A stretch of 36,269 bases of DNA, taken from NCBI GenBank assembly GCA_945860125.1, contig CAMAPQ010000021.1, forward strand, positions 1-36,269, given 5' to 3'. Under the pieces are notes generated by a model. It had not been told where the DNA came from. It searched no databases and worked only from the letters and a program-made list of their open reading frames with translations. Shown here in pieces: positions 17,534-26,061 of the stretch (positions are counted from its first letter, which is position 1; each line of letters begins with the position of its first letter). This stretch comes from Klebsiella pneumoniae. Lineage in GTDB: Bacteria > Pseudomonadota > Gammaproteobacteria > Pseudomonadales > CAMAPQ01. The translations under genes and the position numbers were made by a program.

Positions 17534-18589
17534 ATGCCAACCACTTATTCTTTTTCTTTCGATGTAGCTGCTTTCGATATAGGTATTATCATTGGTCGAT
17601 TCCAACCCTTTCATAAAGCACATAGCGCACTACTTAATCATGCGCTAAACAATGCTGCGCGGGTTATTGTTGTACTTGGATCATCGCTACAGGCCCGCAG
17701 CGCTAAAAATCCTTTTTCAGAAGCAGAACGAATGACAATGATTCTGTCTACCTTAACCAAAGAAAATCAAGCACGCATTAAATTTATAACCATAAGAGAC
17801 CACTACGATGATGAGGCGTGGAAGCAATCGCTACTTTTAGCGATTGAGGCTCAATGCACTCAACAAGAAAAGATAGCATTGATTGGCTTTCAAAAAGATG
17901 CCTCCAGTTATTATCTTAATTTCTTCCCAAACTGGCACTTTATTAACATAACAAAACAAGGCGAAATTGATGGTACAAAATTGCGAAAGACCTATTTTGA
18001 ATCTCCCGAACCTCAATGCATGCGCTCTTTATTTTTAAACGACCTCCCGCCTACCACCGCACAATTTCTGGATGAGTGGCAGTATTCTGACGAATACAAA
18101 AACATGAAAGAAGAATACTTAGCGATTGAACAAAGCAAAAAAATATGGGGAACAGGGCCTTTTATTACAACAGACACTATCGTCCAATCATGCAATCATG
18201 TCTTGCTTATAAAAAGAAAGCACAGCCCTGGAAAAGGACTATGGGCGATACCAGGCGGATTTCTCGACTCTCATGAAAAAATAATCGATTGCGCCATTCG
18301 AGAACTACAAGAAGAAACACAAATTCCGCTATCAAAAGAAACATTCGTTAATTCTCTTAAAAAAGTTGACGTATTTGACCACCCTAATCGCAGTATAAGA
18401 GGCCGCATTATTACGCATGCTTATTACCTTAACCTTAATAATACATCGCTTCCTGCTGTCAAAGGAGACGATGACGCCTCTTTAGCCTGCTGGATTCCTA
18501 TTAGTCAACTCATAGAAATGGAGCCTTATTTTTTTGAAGACCACTTTAAAATTATTAATCATTTCTTGGCGTTTTGCTTGCGTAAATAA
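17534..18589 (+). CDS. nadM: Bifunctional NMN adenylyltransferase / Nudix hydrolase (NadM-Nudix)
   Basis: A 351-residue two-domain enzyme of NAD metabolism. The N-terminal NadM-type nucleotidyltransferase has GRFQPFHKAH (21-30) and the closing IDGTKLRK (146-152); it joins NMN and ATP to form NAD. The C-terminal Nudix domain (about 210-345) has GGFLDSHEKIIDCAIRELQEETQI (241-264), probably acting on ADP-ribose. The Nudix box fits GX5EX7REUXEEXGU except that the final Gly is Gln263; the catalytic Glu residues are present. I chose the ATG at 17534; a TTG at 17492 is less likely. Similar fusions occur in Francisella and cyanobacteria. Together with nadB further along, the window holds two NAD-synthesis genes. 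Confidence 0.93.
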   Translation: MPTTYSFSFDVAAFDIGIIIGRFQPFHKAHSALLNHALNNAARVIVVLGSSLQARSAKNPFSEAERMTMILSTLTKENQARIKFITIRDHYDDEAWKQSLLLAIEAQCTQQEKIALIGFQKDASSYYLNFFPNWHFINITKQGEIDGTKLRKTYFESPEPQCMRSLFLNDLPPTTAQFLDEWQYSDEYKNMKEEYLAIEQSKKIWGTGPFITTDTIVQSCNHVLLIKRKHSPGKGLWAIPGGFLDSHEKIIDCAIRELQEETQIPLSKETFVNSLKKVDVFDHPNRSIRGRIITHAYYLNLNNTSLPAVKGDDDASLACWIPISQLIEMEPYFFEDHFKIINHFLAFCLRK

Positions 18590-18669
18590 ATTAGTAATAA
18601 CCGCGAAAAAAATATATAAAACAGAAAATAGCCCCCACATGAATCACAGCTTTTATTAGGTAAGCTACA

Positions 18670-19086
18670 ATGAAAAGTATTATGTATTTTTTATTGCAAC
18701 AGCTAATTTATGGGCAGGCTACTTTGGATAACTTAGAAGAAAAGAGAATTATAAAACGGCATCAGCTTCCGAATTATTTGCTAGTATTTAATCGCGTAAC
18801 AAATAAACCACTGGGTTCGATTGTTAACATTTCGAATCAGGGCATGATGTTAGTAAGTAAGCATAAGTTATTGACACATGCTCAATTTAATTTACAAATG
18901 AAACTACCGCTATCAAAAGGCACTAAAAAAATAAATTTTGAAGCCGTCAGTCACTGGTGCAAACAAGAAATTGCACCAGAACATTACGACACCGGCTTTA
19001 GCTTTACCCATCCACCTGAAGAGCTCAAACAGCTTATCCGCGCACTTACCGAGTACTTCAAGTTTTCATCAGAAAATGGGCGCTAA
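18670..19086 (+). CDS. PilZ-domain protein, predicted c-di-GMP receptor
   Basis: A 138-residue single-domain protein. The first c-di-GMP motif RxxxR is met by RIIKR (26-30) and the second, [DN]xSxxG, by NISNQG (53-58), with normal spacing, so the ligand-binding residues are intact. The rest is the PilZ beta-barrel strand pattern (VNISNQGMMLVSKHKLLTHAQFNLQMKLPL) and a C-terminal helix. The N-terminal 18 residues are mildly hydrophobic but lack a signal-peptide pattern. AGG precedes the ATG at 18670. It converges on sat with 12 bases between the stops and follows nadM after 80 bases. Target process (pili, motility, secretion) cannot be told from context. Confidence 0.85.
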   Translation: MKSIMYFLLQQLIYGQATLDNLEEKRIIKRHQLPNYLLVFNRVTNKPLGSIVNISNQGMMLVSKHKLLTHAQFNLQMKLPLSKGTKKINFEAVSHWCKQEIAPEHYDTGFSFTHPPEELKQLIRALTEYFKFSSENGR

Positions 19087-19098
19087 AAATAAAATTAT

Positions 19099-20319
19099 TT
19101 ACCTTGCAGAATGACCGGTTAACTCAACTTTTACCCGTTCGTGCTCAGAAAGACCAACATAGTATTCACGCAAAACTTCCAATACTTCAGGGCGACTGAA
19201 ATTATCAGGCACCTGATCACCTTCAGATAACATCTTACGTAACTTGGTACCGGACACTAACACACGATCAGCAGGGGTATGCGGACACGTCTTAGTTGAT
19301 GCCATAGAAGAACATTGGTTACACCAAAAGGTCCAATCAATTTTTAACGGCTGAGTAATTAGAGCAGAAGAACTAATTTCATCAAAAATCTTCTGCGCAT
19401 CAAAAGGACCATAATACTCACCAACACCCGCATGATCACGCCCGACAATTAAATGGGAGCAACCGTAATTTTGTCGGAATAACGCATGCAATAAAGCCTC
19501 ACGCGGACCTGCATAACGCATATCCAAAGGATAGCCCGCCTGAATAACAGAATCCTTTACAAAATAATGATCAATTAAAACTTTAATAGATTCTTGTCGA
19601 ACTTCTGCCGGAATATCACCTGCTTTTAATTTACCCAACAGCGAATGAATTAATACGCCATCGCACACTTCAAGTGCAATTTTGACTAAATATTCATGTG
19701 AGCGATGCATCGGATTACGCGTCTGAAATGCTGCGACTGTACGCCATCCCTTCTCCTCAAGTCGCTGACGCGTTTCAAGTGGAGACAGATAAATTCCCTC
19801 ATATTTTTCACGGAAGTCTCCTTCAGAAAAAACTTTCACACGACCTGAAAGGTTTACCTCAGGCTGATCCATTAACATTTTTACGCCAGGATGATTAATA
19901 TCCGTTGTTTTAAAAACACATTCAGCCTCAACAAGCTTATCAATTGTATAAATCTCATCAAGCAACAAAGAACCCATTATCTCGCCAGATTCCGCCTCTA
20001 CCAACGCCACCTCTTGACCTTGCTTTAAACCAGCGGCAATTGCCTGAGTGGTTGATAGGGTAATAGGGATAGGCCAGAAAACGCCATTCGTCAGACACAT
20101 GTTTTGACATACACTCAACCAATCAGCCTGCCCCATAAAACCTTCCAAGGGCGTAAATCCCCCCGTTCCTAGCATGATCAAATCACCCTGTTCTCGCGAA
20201 CTTAATTCAATACGAGGAAAAGAATGCGCTCTCGCTTTTTCGTAAGCCAACTCATCGCCTTGTAATAATAAAATTTTTAACTGATCTGAACCATGTGGCG
20301 GCACTAACTTACAACTCAT
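19099..20319 (-). CDS. sat: Sulfate adenylyltransferase (ATP sulfurylase, Sat type)
   Basis: Catalyses ATP plus sulfate to adenosine 5'-phosphosulfate and pyrophosphate, or the reverse. The 406-residue protein belongs to the single-subunit Sat class, unrelated to CysD/CysN of E. coli. Motifs are [19 protein letters not shown] in the HxxH active-site loop, [17 protein letters not shown], and a likely zinc-type [15 protein letters not shown] segment seen in bacterial Sat. [10 protein letters not shown] near the end closes the nucleotide site. GAGG precedes the ATG at 20319. It is the last gene of a minus-strand string after FHA and HDOD genes. No APS kinase or APS reductase gene accompanies it in this window. 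Confidence 0.95.
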   Translation of the reverse strand: MSCKLVPPHGSDQLKILLLQGDELAYEKARAHSFPRIELSSREQGDLIMLGTGGFTPLEGFMGQADWLSVCQNMCLTNGVFWPIPITLSTTQAIAAGLKQGQEVALVEAESGEIMGSLLLDEIYTIDKLVEAECVFKTTDINHPGVKMLMDQPEVNLSGRVKVFSEGDFREKYEGIYLSPLETRQRLEEKGWRTVAAFQTRNPMHRSHEYLVKIALEVCDGVLIHSLLGKLKAGDIPAEVRQESIKVLIDHYFVKDSVIQAGYPLDMRYAGPREALLHALFRQNYGCSHLIVGRDHAGVGEYYGPFDAQKIFDEISSSALITQPLKIDWTFWCNQCSSMASTKTCPHTPADRVLVSGTKLRKMLSEGDQVPDNFSRPEVLEVLREYYVGLSEHERVKVELTGHSAR

Positions 20320-20337
20320 AACAACCTCAAAAAATGG

Positions 20338-20880
20338 TTAAATCAAAGAAATAGACACAATAACGGCAGCGGCAATCATAAATAAAGTTGCCACGATAAT
20401 CCAACGATAGGATCGATTTTTTGGCTTATTGTTATGCAGGATACTGCCACTCACTATACGATCAGCTGGTAACGCACGAAACATAGTGCGGTCTGCTTCT
20501 TTTATAATAGGCGTCTGCTCAATTGTTTGATCTTGCTCAGCACCGGGCACTAAAAAGACCAACTTAATATCATCAAAAGTAATAACATCACCAGATACCA
20601 GCACTTGTTCCTGTACCGTTACCCCATTCACAAAGGTTCCATTTGCAGAAGCAAGATCGCGTAACGTTACAATACCCTCATCTATAATAATTTCAGCATG
20701 CTCTCTACTGACATAAGCACCCGGCAATACAACTTGGCATGTCTCAAGATCACGTCCAAGCACATTGCGTCCTTCTAATAAAAAAAACTGCTTACCACTA
20801 AACTGTGTAATGCTATTAATGGGAAAACGCTTAGAAGACAAAGATTCAATATCTGCTTTTAGCACCCAAGAACTACCCAT
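20338..20880 (-). CDS. FHA-domain membrane protein
   Basis: A 180-residue protein with an N-terminal forkhead-associated domain (about 35-115) that binds phosphothreonine peptides. The key residues are present: GR (42-43), SREH (58-61) and NGTFVNG (80-86). A linker rich in Glu, Thr and Pro follows, then a single C-terminal membrane helix (WIIVATLFMIAAAVIVSISLI), so the FHA domain should face the cytosol. No kinase is visible nearby. I used the ATG at 20880 with GAGG upstream; the ORF could extend to 20904. It starts 20 bases after the end of the HDOD gene and ends 18 before sat, which indicates cotranscription. Confidence 0.87.
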   Translation of the reverse strand: MGSSWVLKADIESLSSKRFPINSITQFSGKQFFLLEGRNVLGRDLETCQVVLPGAYVSREHAEIIIDEGIVTLRDLASANGTFVNGVTVQEQVLVSGDVITFDDIKLVFLVPGAEQDQTIEQTPIIKEADRTMFRALPADRIVSGSILHNNKPKNRSYRWIIVATLFMIAAAVIVSISLI

Positions 20881-20900
20881 AAATAACCTCGCTAAAAAAA

Positions 20901-21726
20901 TCAAGAAATCAAAGAAGGCTCGCTAGATAATGCATTAATTAATGCTGAGATAGCCTCTTCACTTATCAAACCAAACTTTTGAAAACTGGGTATCGTTAAA
21001 TAATTAATATTCATCGCCTGCCACTGCATCTTGAGCATAAGAAGATAAGCAACTTGCATAACATCAGCATAAATCAATCGTTGCTGAATTTCGCTCCAAA
21101 TTTAAATACTGACCTGGAATAAAGACCAGTTGTTCTGGAAAATCCCAAACAGATAAAATCTTTACACCCAACAGAGGATGAATTTCAGCAATAATTTCCT
21201 CAATCGCAATTTCATCGCTTAAATCAACCACTTTTTCATCAAGATAAGTCAAAATGGGTAAAATACCAATGGTATGAACCAACCCCCCTAAAGAAGCAAC
21301 ATCAGGCCTTAATTTAGTGTGTAATCGCGTAATTTTTTCAGCAATGCCTGCTATCTGAATATTTTGAGCCCAAATCGCTTTCATCTTTTTATCGATTACT
21401 TTGCTTGCCGCCTGAAATACCTGAGACATGGCCAAACCAACTGTTAAATTACAAGCGATATCGACACCCAAACGATTCACGGCCGAGGCAATATCCGTTA
21501 CAAGGTAATTTACCCTAACAGCAGGATTATTCGCTGCCTTAATAATTTTGGCAGCAATTGCGCTATCTTGACCTATTACCTTTGCTAAATCAGCGCCTGA
21601 TCGCTTAGGATTCTGCGCCACGTCGCGCGCATCAATGATAATTTCAGGAAGACTCGGTAATTTTAATTCATCTTTCTCAATTAAAGATTCAAGATCTTGC
21701 TTAATAAGAAAAGAAATAGTAGACAT
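20901..21726 (-). pseudogene. HDOD-domain signalling protein, interrupted by a one-base frameshift
   Basis: HDOD proteins are non-catalytic relatives of HD phosphohydrolases with signalling roles. The continuous ORF runs from 21726 to 21064 (220 residues: LPSLPEIIIDARDVAQNPKRSGADLAKVIGQD..., NRLGVDIACNLTVGLAMSQVF, ..LGGLVHTIGILPIL, then QYLNLERNSATIDLC). From about 21076 down to 20903 a different frame stays open for about 55 codons with sensible residues (YADVMQVAYLLMLK... ending EPSLIS, stop at 20901-20903). Removing one base in the AAA run at 21071-21073 joins the two into a 274-residue protein of normal HDOD length. It is either a true frameshift mutation or a sequencing error. It is distinct from the repeat that precedes it. 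Confidence 0.75.
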
Positions 21727-21764
21727 AATTTAAAAGTCTACAAGTTAGTTGATCGGATGGGGGC

Positions 21765-21891
21765 TATACCCTTCGTACTTGAAAACACGGCATTGTTGGC
21801 AGCTCTCATTCACCCCAATCACATAGTTTATCTATGCTCATGGGGTTCACGCTCTTGCCGCCTCCTCGTGATTCCAATTACTTTGGGTATA
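21765..21891 (+). repeat. 127-bp palindromic repeat, copy 1
   Basis: One of three near-identical 127-bp elements. It opens TATACCCTTCGTACTTGAAA and closes ATTACTTTGGGTATA, so its ends are imperfect inverted repeats of about 26 bases. The centre contains CATAGTTTATCTATG inside CCCCA...TGGGG, a nested hairpin. It lies between HDOD and ygfZ and includes the ygfZ stop codon at 21878-21880. Flanking TA dinucleotides are consistent with TA target use, as in IS630/Tc1-mariner-derived miniature elements. No transposase is encoded in it. Confidence 0.92.
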
Positions 21892-22909
21892 TATTAGAGC
21901 GCAGATAAATATCTAAGCGCGGCTCATCAATTGTAATCAACTGCCCTTCGTCTAATGACATACTCGCTAATAACGATTGATTAATAAGCACCAAAGCATG
22001 ATTTTCTTGCGCCAACTTAACCCAAGAAAGAAGCTTAGCAAAAACATGACGAATACCTTCCGACGTTTGCACATAAAAAGATTGATTGGCATGAACCTGC
22101 TCATCAGAAACAAAAGAAATATAAGCCACACGGAATTTAGGCTTACCTTTATAGTGCATTCTGGCGATGATTTCTTGGCCTGTATAACAGCCTTTCTTAA
22201 AGTTAATGCCTTGTATCAAATCATAATTTAACTCAATCGGAATATACTGCTCCTTAGTATCGCCATCAACATGCGCAATACCTTTGACAATATCCAATAA
22301 TCTCCATAGATCCACATCAGGCATCACCGATAAACTATCCAGCCGAGAAAATAAAAGGCTCTCATTTAAACAAACAATAATGCTACGTTTAAATACACCT
22401 GGCACGCCTAAAGAAATACCTTCATGATTCGCATGAGCAACATAAGCCGGAACACCTAACAGCATGGGAGACTGTTCGTTACTTTGTAGCGCATCATTTT
22501 GAGCATAAAATTCAGCCGTTACCTCTTGAATACCAAAAAGTGCCAAGCCATTTGAGACGATATCAAGCTGCACCTGAAAAAAAACACTGTATTTTTTCAA
22601 TGTCGTTAATAAAATAGCGGCTACCTTTTCATGAACAATAAAATAATAAGCGTCTTGCCAATAGAATAAATAAAATGTCGCAATTGCCCTGCCCTGCACA
22701 TTACAATAAGCACCCAACCGGAAAGTCTGCTCAGTGATTTCATCTAAATGACACGTTAACTGACCTTGCAATAATTTTTTTGCATCCTTTCCCGTTACTT
22801 TAATTAAAACCATACTAGTGAGCTTGACTATAAAAGAGGTATTTAATATTGGTAGATCATAAGAACAAGGCGGGTTAGGCGCGACTAAATGATTTGATTC
22901 AAAATTCAT
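21878..22909 (-). CDS. ygfZ: YgfZ/GcvT-like folate-binding protein
   Basis: A tetrahydrofolate-binding protein that assists iron-sulfur cluster enzymes, for example MiaB-type tRNA modification in E. coli. The 343-residue product has the GcvT-like start VLIKVTGKDAKKLLQGQLTCHLDEI, and the signature KGCYTGQE with conserved Cys at 241 (239-246). I used the ATG at 22909 with GGAA upstream; a TTG at 22933 could extend it by eight residues. The last few residues (IYPK) and the stop come from within the 127-bp repeat copy 1, so the native C-terminus has been replaced or trimmed slightly. Divergent from sdhE with a 42-base gap, a common arrangement. Confidence 0.93.
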   Translation of the reverse strand: MNFESNHLVAPNPPCSYDLPILNTSFIVKLTSMVLIKVTGKDAKKLLQGQLTCHLDEITEQTFRLGAYCNVQGRAIATFYLFYWQDAYYFIVHEKVAAILLTTLKKYSVFFQVQLDIVSNGLALFGIQEVTAEFYAQNDALQSNEQSPMLLGVPAYVAHANHEGISLGVPGVFKRSIIVCLNESLLFSRLDSLSVMPDVDLWRLLDIVKGIAHVDGDTKEQYIPIELNYDLIQGINFKKGCYTGQEIIARMHYKGKPKFRVAYISFVSDEQVHANQSFYVQTSEGIRHVFAKLLSWVKLAQENHALVLINQSLLASMSLDEGQLITIDEPRLDIYLRSNIYPK

Positions 22910-22951
22910 AATATAAAGTTCCACAGCAGGCAAATTAGGATAAGGCGTAAT

Positions 22952-23209
22952 ATGAGAAATGACCTACCGAATGTCAATCAATTAAAATGGCGATGCCGCA
23001 GAGGCATTAAAGAAGTTGAGTTGTTGCTCATCCCTTACTTTGATACATTTTTCATAACATCATCAGAAAAAAATAAGTGGTTATTTGTTGACCTCCTCGA
23101 AGAAGATGATGTTGTTTTATTTGAATGGTTCACACAAAGAAGCACGCCCAACATTCCTGAGATTGCCCAATTGGTTGATACTATCATTCACAGAAAACAG
23201 CCCAACTAA
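22952..23209 (+). CDS. sdhE: FAD assembly factor SdhE (YgfY)
   Basis: Helps attach FAD covalently to succinate dehydrogenase SdhA (and FrdA). The 85-residue protein has RCRRGIKEVELLLIPYF with the essential RGxxE motif, FVDLLEEDDVVLFEWF and a short C-terminal helix. Length and motifs are standard. ATG at 22952 follows GGATAAGGCG. It forms an operon with ygfX, four bases downstream. Confidence 0.95.
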   Translation: MRNDLPNVNQLKWRCRRGIKEVELLLIPYFDTFFITSSEKNKWLFVDLLEEDDVVLFEWFTQRSTPNIPEIAQLVDTIIHRKQPN

Positions 23210-23213
23210 TATT

Positions 23214-23672
23214 ATGTTTCCTACCCAGTTTAATTTTGAAAGCAGCCCCTGCCCTGTGATTAAAAGGATTGTACAGGGCTTATTTTTTATCGCTTCCTGC
23301 TCAATTATCTTAAGCAACATCGGTACTTACTACAGTATTTTACTATTTATTATTTTGCTTTTATCAACGACAAATACACTCAAAAAACTTCAAACAACGC
23401 ATACCGTGATTTACAAGCAGCATAGCTGGTTACACTTAAGTCACAGCCAAGAATATACTGAAGTTTTGCTACAGCGCCCTGTTTTTGCGTCTCCCTTTTT
23501 GATTATTCTTCGCTTTAAATCATTGGATAAAAGCAAAAAAAAATCAAAAAACGCCAATGTACTTTTAACGCCCCACTCAATTAGCCGTGACTTATTTAGA
23601 CACCTCTATGTTTTTTTAAGATTTTATTACCGCGTTGAAGGGCGTCAAAATCGTATCTTTGGCAAGAGGTAA
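23214..23672 (+). CDS. ygfX: YgfX-family membrane protein (CptA-like)
   Basis: A 152-residue inner-membrane protein usually encoded next to sdhE. Two close hydrophobic helices (about residues 17-51, separated by a short turn near NIGTYYS) are followed by a cytosolic domain. E. coli YgfX was proposed to act with SdhE and to affect cell division, but its role in this genus is unproven. ATG at 23214 lies four bases after the sdhE stop; a longer in-frame ORF from 23085 is rejected because it is antiphase to sdhE. Its last 57 bases overlap the 3' end of nadB on the opposite strand. Confidence 0.82.
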   Translation: MFPTQFNFESSPCPVIKRIVQGLFFIASCSIILSNIGTYYSILLFIILLLSTTNTLKKLQTTHTVIYKQHSWLHLSHSQEYTEVLLQRPVFASPFLIILRFKSLDKSKKKSKNANVLLTPHSISRDLFRHLYVFLRFYYRVEGRQNRIFGKR

Positions 23673-25223
23673 TGCTTCTGGATAATCAAGCGTGTAATGT
23701 AACCCACGGCTTTCTTTACGCTGTAAAGCACAACAAATAATTAAATCTGCAACTAAAACAAGATTCCTCAGCTCAATCAAATCACCCGTTACTTTATAGT
23801 TGCTGTAATACTCGCGTATTTCCTGCTTCAACAAGTCAACTCTGTGTTTCGCTCTTTGTAGACGCTTATCAGTTCGCACAATACCAACATAATCCCACAT
23901 GAAACGTCTTAGCTCATCCCAGTTATGTGAGATCACCACGTCTTCATCTGAATTTGTAACCCGACTTTCATCCCAAGCAGCAATATTAATCGACTGAAAA
24001 GAATCATTATTCTTAGCATTAATATCTTCCGCTGCACCAAAAGCAAAAACCATACACTCCAACAACGAATTACTCGCCATGCGATTAGCGCCATGTAGCC
24101 CCGTAAAAGCTGTCTCACCTACAACATATAACCCCCCAACATCTGTTTGCCCTTTAAGATTCGTCACCACACCACCGCAGGTATAGTGAGCTGCCGGCAC
24201 AACAGGAATGGGCTCTTTGCTTAAATCTAGCCCCAAGGCTTCACACTTCTCAAAAATGGTAGGAAAATGTTCAAGAATAAATGCTCTGGGCTTATGTGAG
24301 ATATCAAGATACACACAATCTAACCCCAAACGCTTCATTTCGTGATCTATTGCCCGCGCGACAATATCTCTAGGCGCAAGCTCTGCCTGCGGATGAAAAC
24401 GAGGCATAAAACGTTCACCATTGGGTAAGCAAAGAATCCCACCTTCCCCTCTTATCGCTTCCGTAATTAAAAATGATTTTGCAGCAGGATGGTATAAACA
24501 AGTAGGATGAAACTGATTAAATTCAAGATTTGCGACCCGACAACCTGCCCGCCATGCCATGGCGATACCATCGCCCGTTGCCACATCAGGGTTACTTGTA
24601 TAAAGGTAAACTTTGCTCGCGCCCCCCGTGGCAAGAATCGTAAACTTTGAATGAAAGGTAATAATATTGCCGGTTGTTTTATCTAAAATATGGGCGCCTA
24701 AACAGCGATTTCCTGGCAAATTTAGTTTTGAACTGGTAATCAAATCAATCGCAATTGAGTTTTCCTGAAGCGTAATATTGCTTCTGCTTTTCACCTGTTT
24801 AATGAGTGCGGTCGAAATGGCATAACCTGTGGCATCAGCAACATGAATCACACGACGATGACTATGCCCACCCTCCTTAGTAAGATGAAAAGGCTGATTA
24901 TCTTTTTGCGTTTCATCAAGCGAAAAACAAACCCCCTGACGAATTAACCAGTCAATAACTTTAGGCCCATTTTCAACCGTGTAACGTACGGCATCTTCTC
25001 GGCATAAACCCGCACCTGCTGCCAATGTATCTCTAATGTGCGATTCAATTGTATCTGTCTGATCTAATACCGCAGCCACGCCACCTTGCGCATAATAAGT
25101 GCTAGCAGAGGTTAAAAAACCTTTACTTAGCACCACAATTTTATTATGAGGCGCAATATTTAAAGCAGCGGTAAGACCTGCAGCGCCACTACCTATAATT
25201 AAAACATCACAATGGTCTATCAT
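23616..25223 (-). CDS. nadB: L-aspartate oxidase
   Basis: FAD enzyme oxidising L-aspartate to iminoaspartate, the first step of de novo NAD synthesis, cytosolic. The 535-residue product has the FAD-binding [13 protein letters not shown] (9-21), [35 protein letters not shown], and [20 protein letters not shown], plus the C-terminal helical domain. AGGA lies five bases before the ATG. In other gammaproteobacteria nadB is divergent from rpoE, as here. nadA and nadC are not in the window. Confidence 0.96.
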   Translation of the reverse strand: MIDHCDVLIIGSGAAGLTAALNIAPHNKIVVLSKGFLTSASTYYAQGGVAAVLDQTDTIESHIRDTLAAGAGLCREDAVRYTVENGPKVIDWLIRQGVCFSLDETQKDNQPFHLTKEGGHSHRRVIHVADATGYAISTALIKQVKSRSNITLQENSIAIDLITSSKLNLPGNRCLGAHILDKTTGNIITFHSKFTILATGGASKVYLYTSNPDVATGDGIAMAWRAGCRVANLEFNQFHPTCLYHPAAKSFLITEAIRGEGGILCLPNGERFMPRFHPQAELAPRDIVARAIDHEMKRLGLDCVYLDISHKPRAFILEHFPTIFEKCEALGLDLSKEPIPVVPAAHYTCGGVVTNLKGQTDVGGLYVVGETAFTGLHGANRMASNSLLECMVFAFGAAEDINAKNNDSFQSINIAAWDESRVTNSDEDVVISHNWDELRRFMWDYVGIVRTDKRLQRAKHRVDLLKQEIREYYSNYKVTGDLIELRNLVLVADLIICCALQRKESRGLHYTLDYPEALPLAKDTILTPFNAVIKS

Positions 25224-25307
25224 ATTTATCCTATAACTGTAATCTTAAGACTTTGCACTATATTACCGTTTATCATTCATCACTTTGCAACGCATTTGCA
25301 GCACACG

Positions 25308-25336
25308 GGAACTAAAAACAGCCCAATTAAGTCCAA
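25308..25336 (+). promoter_or_regulatory. Candidate sigma-E promoter upstream of rpoE
   Basis: GGAACT at 25308-25313 followed by TCCAA at 25332-25336, 18 bases between, resembles the sigma-E pattern GGAACTT-N16-TCnnA though with one extra or changed base. Autoregulation of rpoE through such a promoter is usual. The distance to the ATG (about 95 bases) is acceptable. Confidence 0.5.
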
Positions 25337-25430
25337 CGTTCAATAGAGGCCTTTAATCGCCTATTTACGAGTCGTGAAAACCCTTTGTTCGTTGAGTCCA
25401 ACGAGAATCTGAGAAAAAGAGATTTATAGC

Positions 25431-26048
25431 ATGAGTTTAGCGATATATTCCGGCAAAAAGGAAGCCGTTTCCGAAAACGAAAAGGAGCTTGATCAGGCGC
25501 TGGTTGTCCGCGCGCAGAAAGGAGAAACACAGGCATTTGAATGGCTTGTCAAAAAATATCAACGGCGCATTGTATCTGTAATCTACAAAATGATTCCCCG
25601 CCTTGATGAAGCCCATGATTTAGCCCAAGAAGTGTTTATTAAAGCTTATCGCGCTCTACCTGAATTTAGGGCTGAGAGCTCTTTTTATACTTGGCTGTAT
25701 AGAATTGCGATTAATACAGCGAAGAACCATATTCAATCGAGTTATTACCGTAAAACAGATCATCTTGAAGATCTCCAGGAGGGAAATCAAAACGATACGC
25801 TTGAGGGTTTACGTGAGTTTCGCACCCCTGAGCGCCTTGCTATTTCTCATGAACTTAGCCAAAACATAATGACTTCATTTCAAGACTTACCTGAAGAAAT
25901 GAGAACAGCGCTGCTGCTAAGAGTGTTGGACGGATTAACGTATGAAGAAATAGCAGATCGGATGAGCTGTCCTGTTGGAACGGTTCGTTCCAGAATTTTT
26001 AGAGCGCGAGAAGCGATGGATATTGCTTTGAGAGATTTAGTGAAGTAG
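25431..26048 (+). CDS. rpoE: RNA polymerase sigma-E factor (RpoE/AlgU)
   Basis: Extracytoplasmic-stress sigma factor. The 205-residue protein has the N-terminal region 2 (FEWLVKKYQRRIVSVIYKMI; DEAHDLAQEVFIKAYRALPEFRAESSFYTWLYRIAINTAKNHI) and region 4 (PEEMRTALLLRVLDGLTYEEIADRMSCPVGTVRSRIFRARE), with no extra domain. The start at 25431 lacks a strong Shine-Dalgarno. It opens the rpoE-rseA-rseB-degP string, and a sigma-E-like promoter lies upstream. Confidence 0.97.
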   Translation: MSLAIYSGKKEAVSENEKELDQALVVRAQKGETQAFEWLVKKYQRRIVSVIYKMIPRLDEAHDLAQEVFIKAYRALPEFRAESSFYTWLYRIAINTAKNHIQSSYYRKTDHLEDLQEGNQNDTLEGLREFRTPERLAISHELSQNIMTSFQDLPEEMRTALLLRVLDGLTYEEIADRMSCPVGTVRSRIFRAREAMDIALRDLVK

Positions 26049-26061
26049 CGGAGAAAAGTGT

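Noticed and set aside
21697-21897. ORF of 66 codons on the plus strand over repeat copy 1
   Set aside because: Its sequence (IPFVLENTALLAALIHPNHI...) is just the translated 127-bp repeat. The same peptide appears from copy 2, and it has no independent support.
23085-23213. Upstream extension of ygfX to 23085
   Set aside because: It lies out of phase within sdhE; the ATG at 23214 directly follows the sdhE stop.
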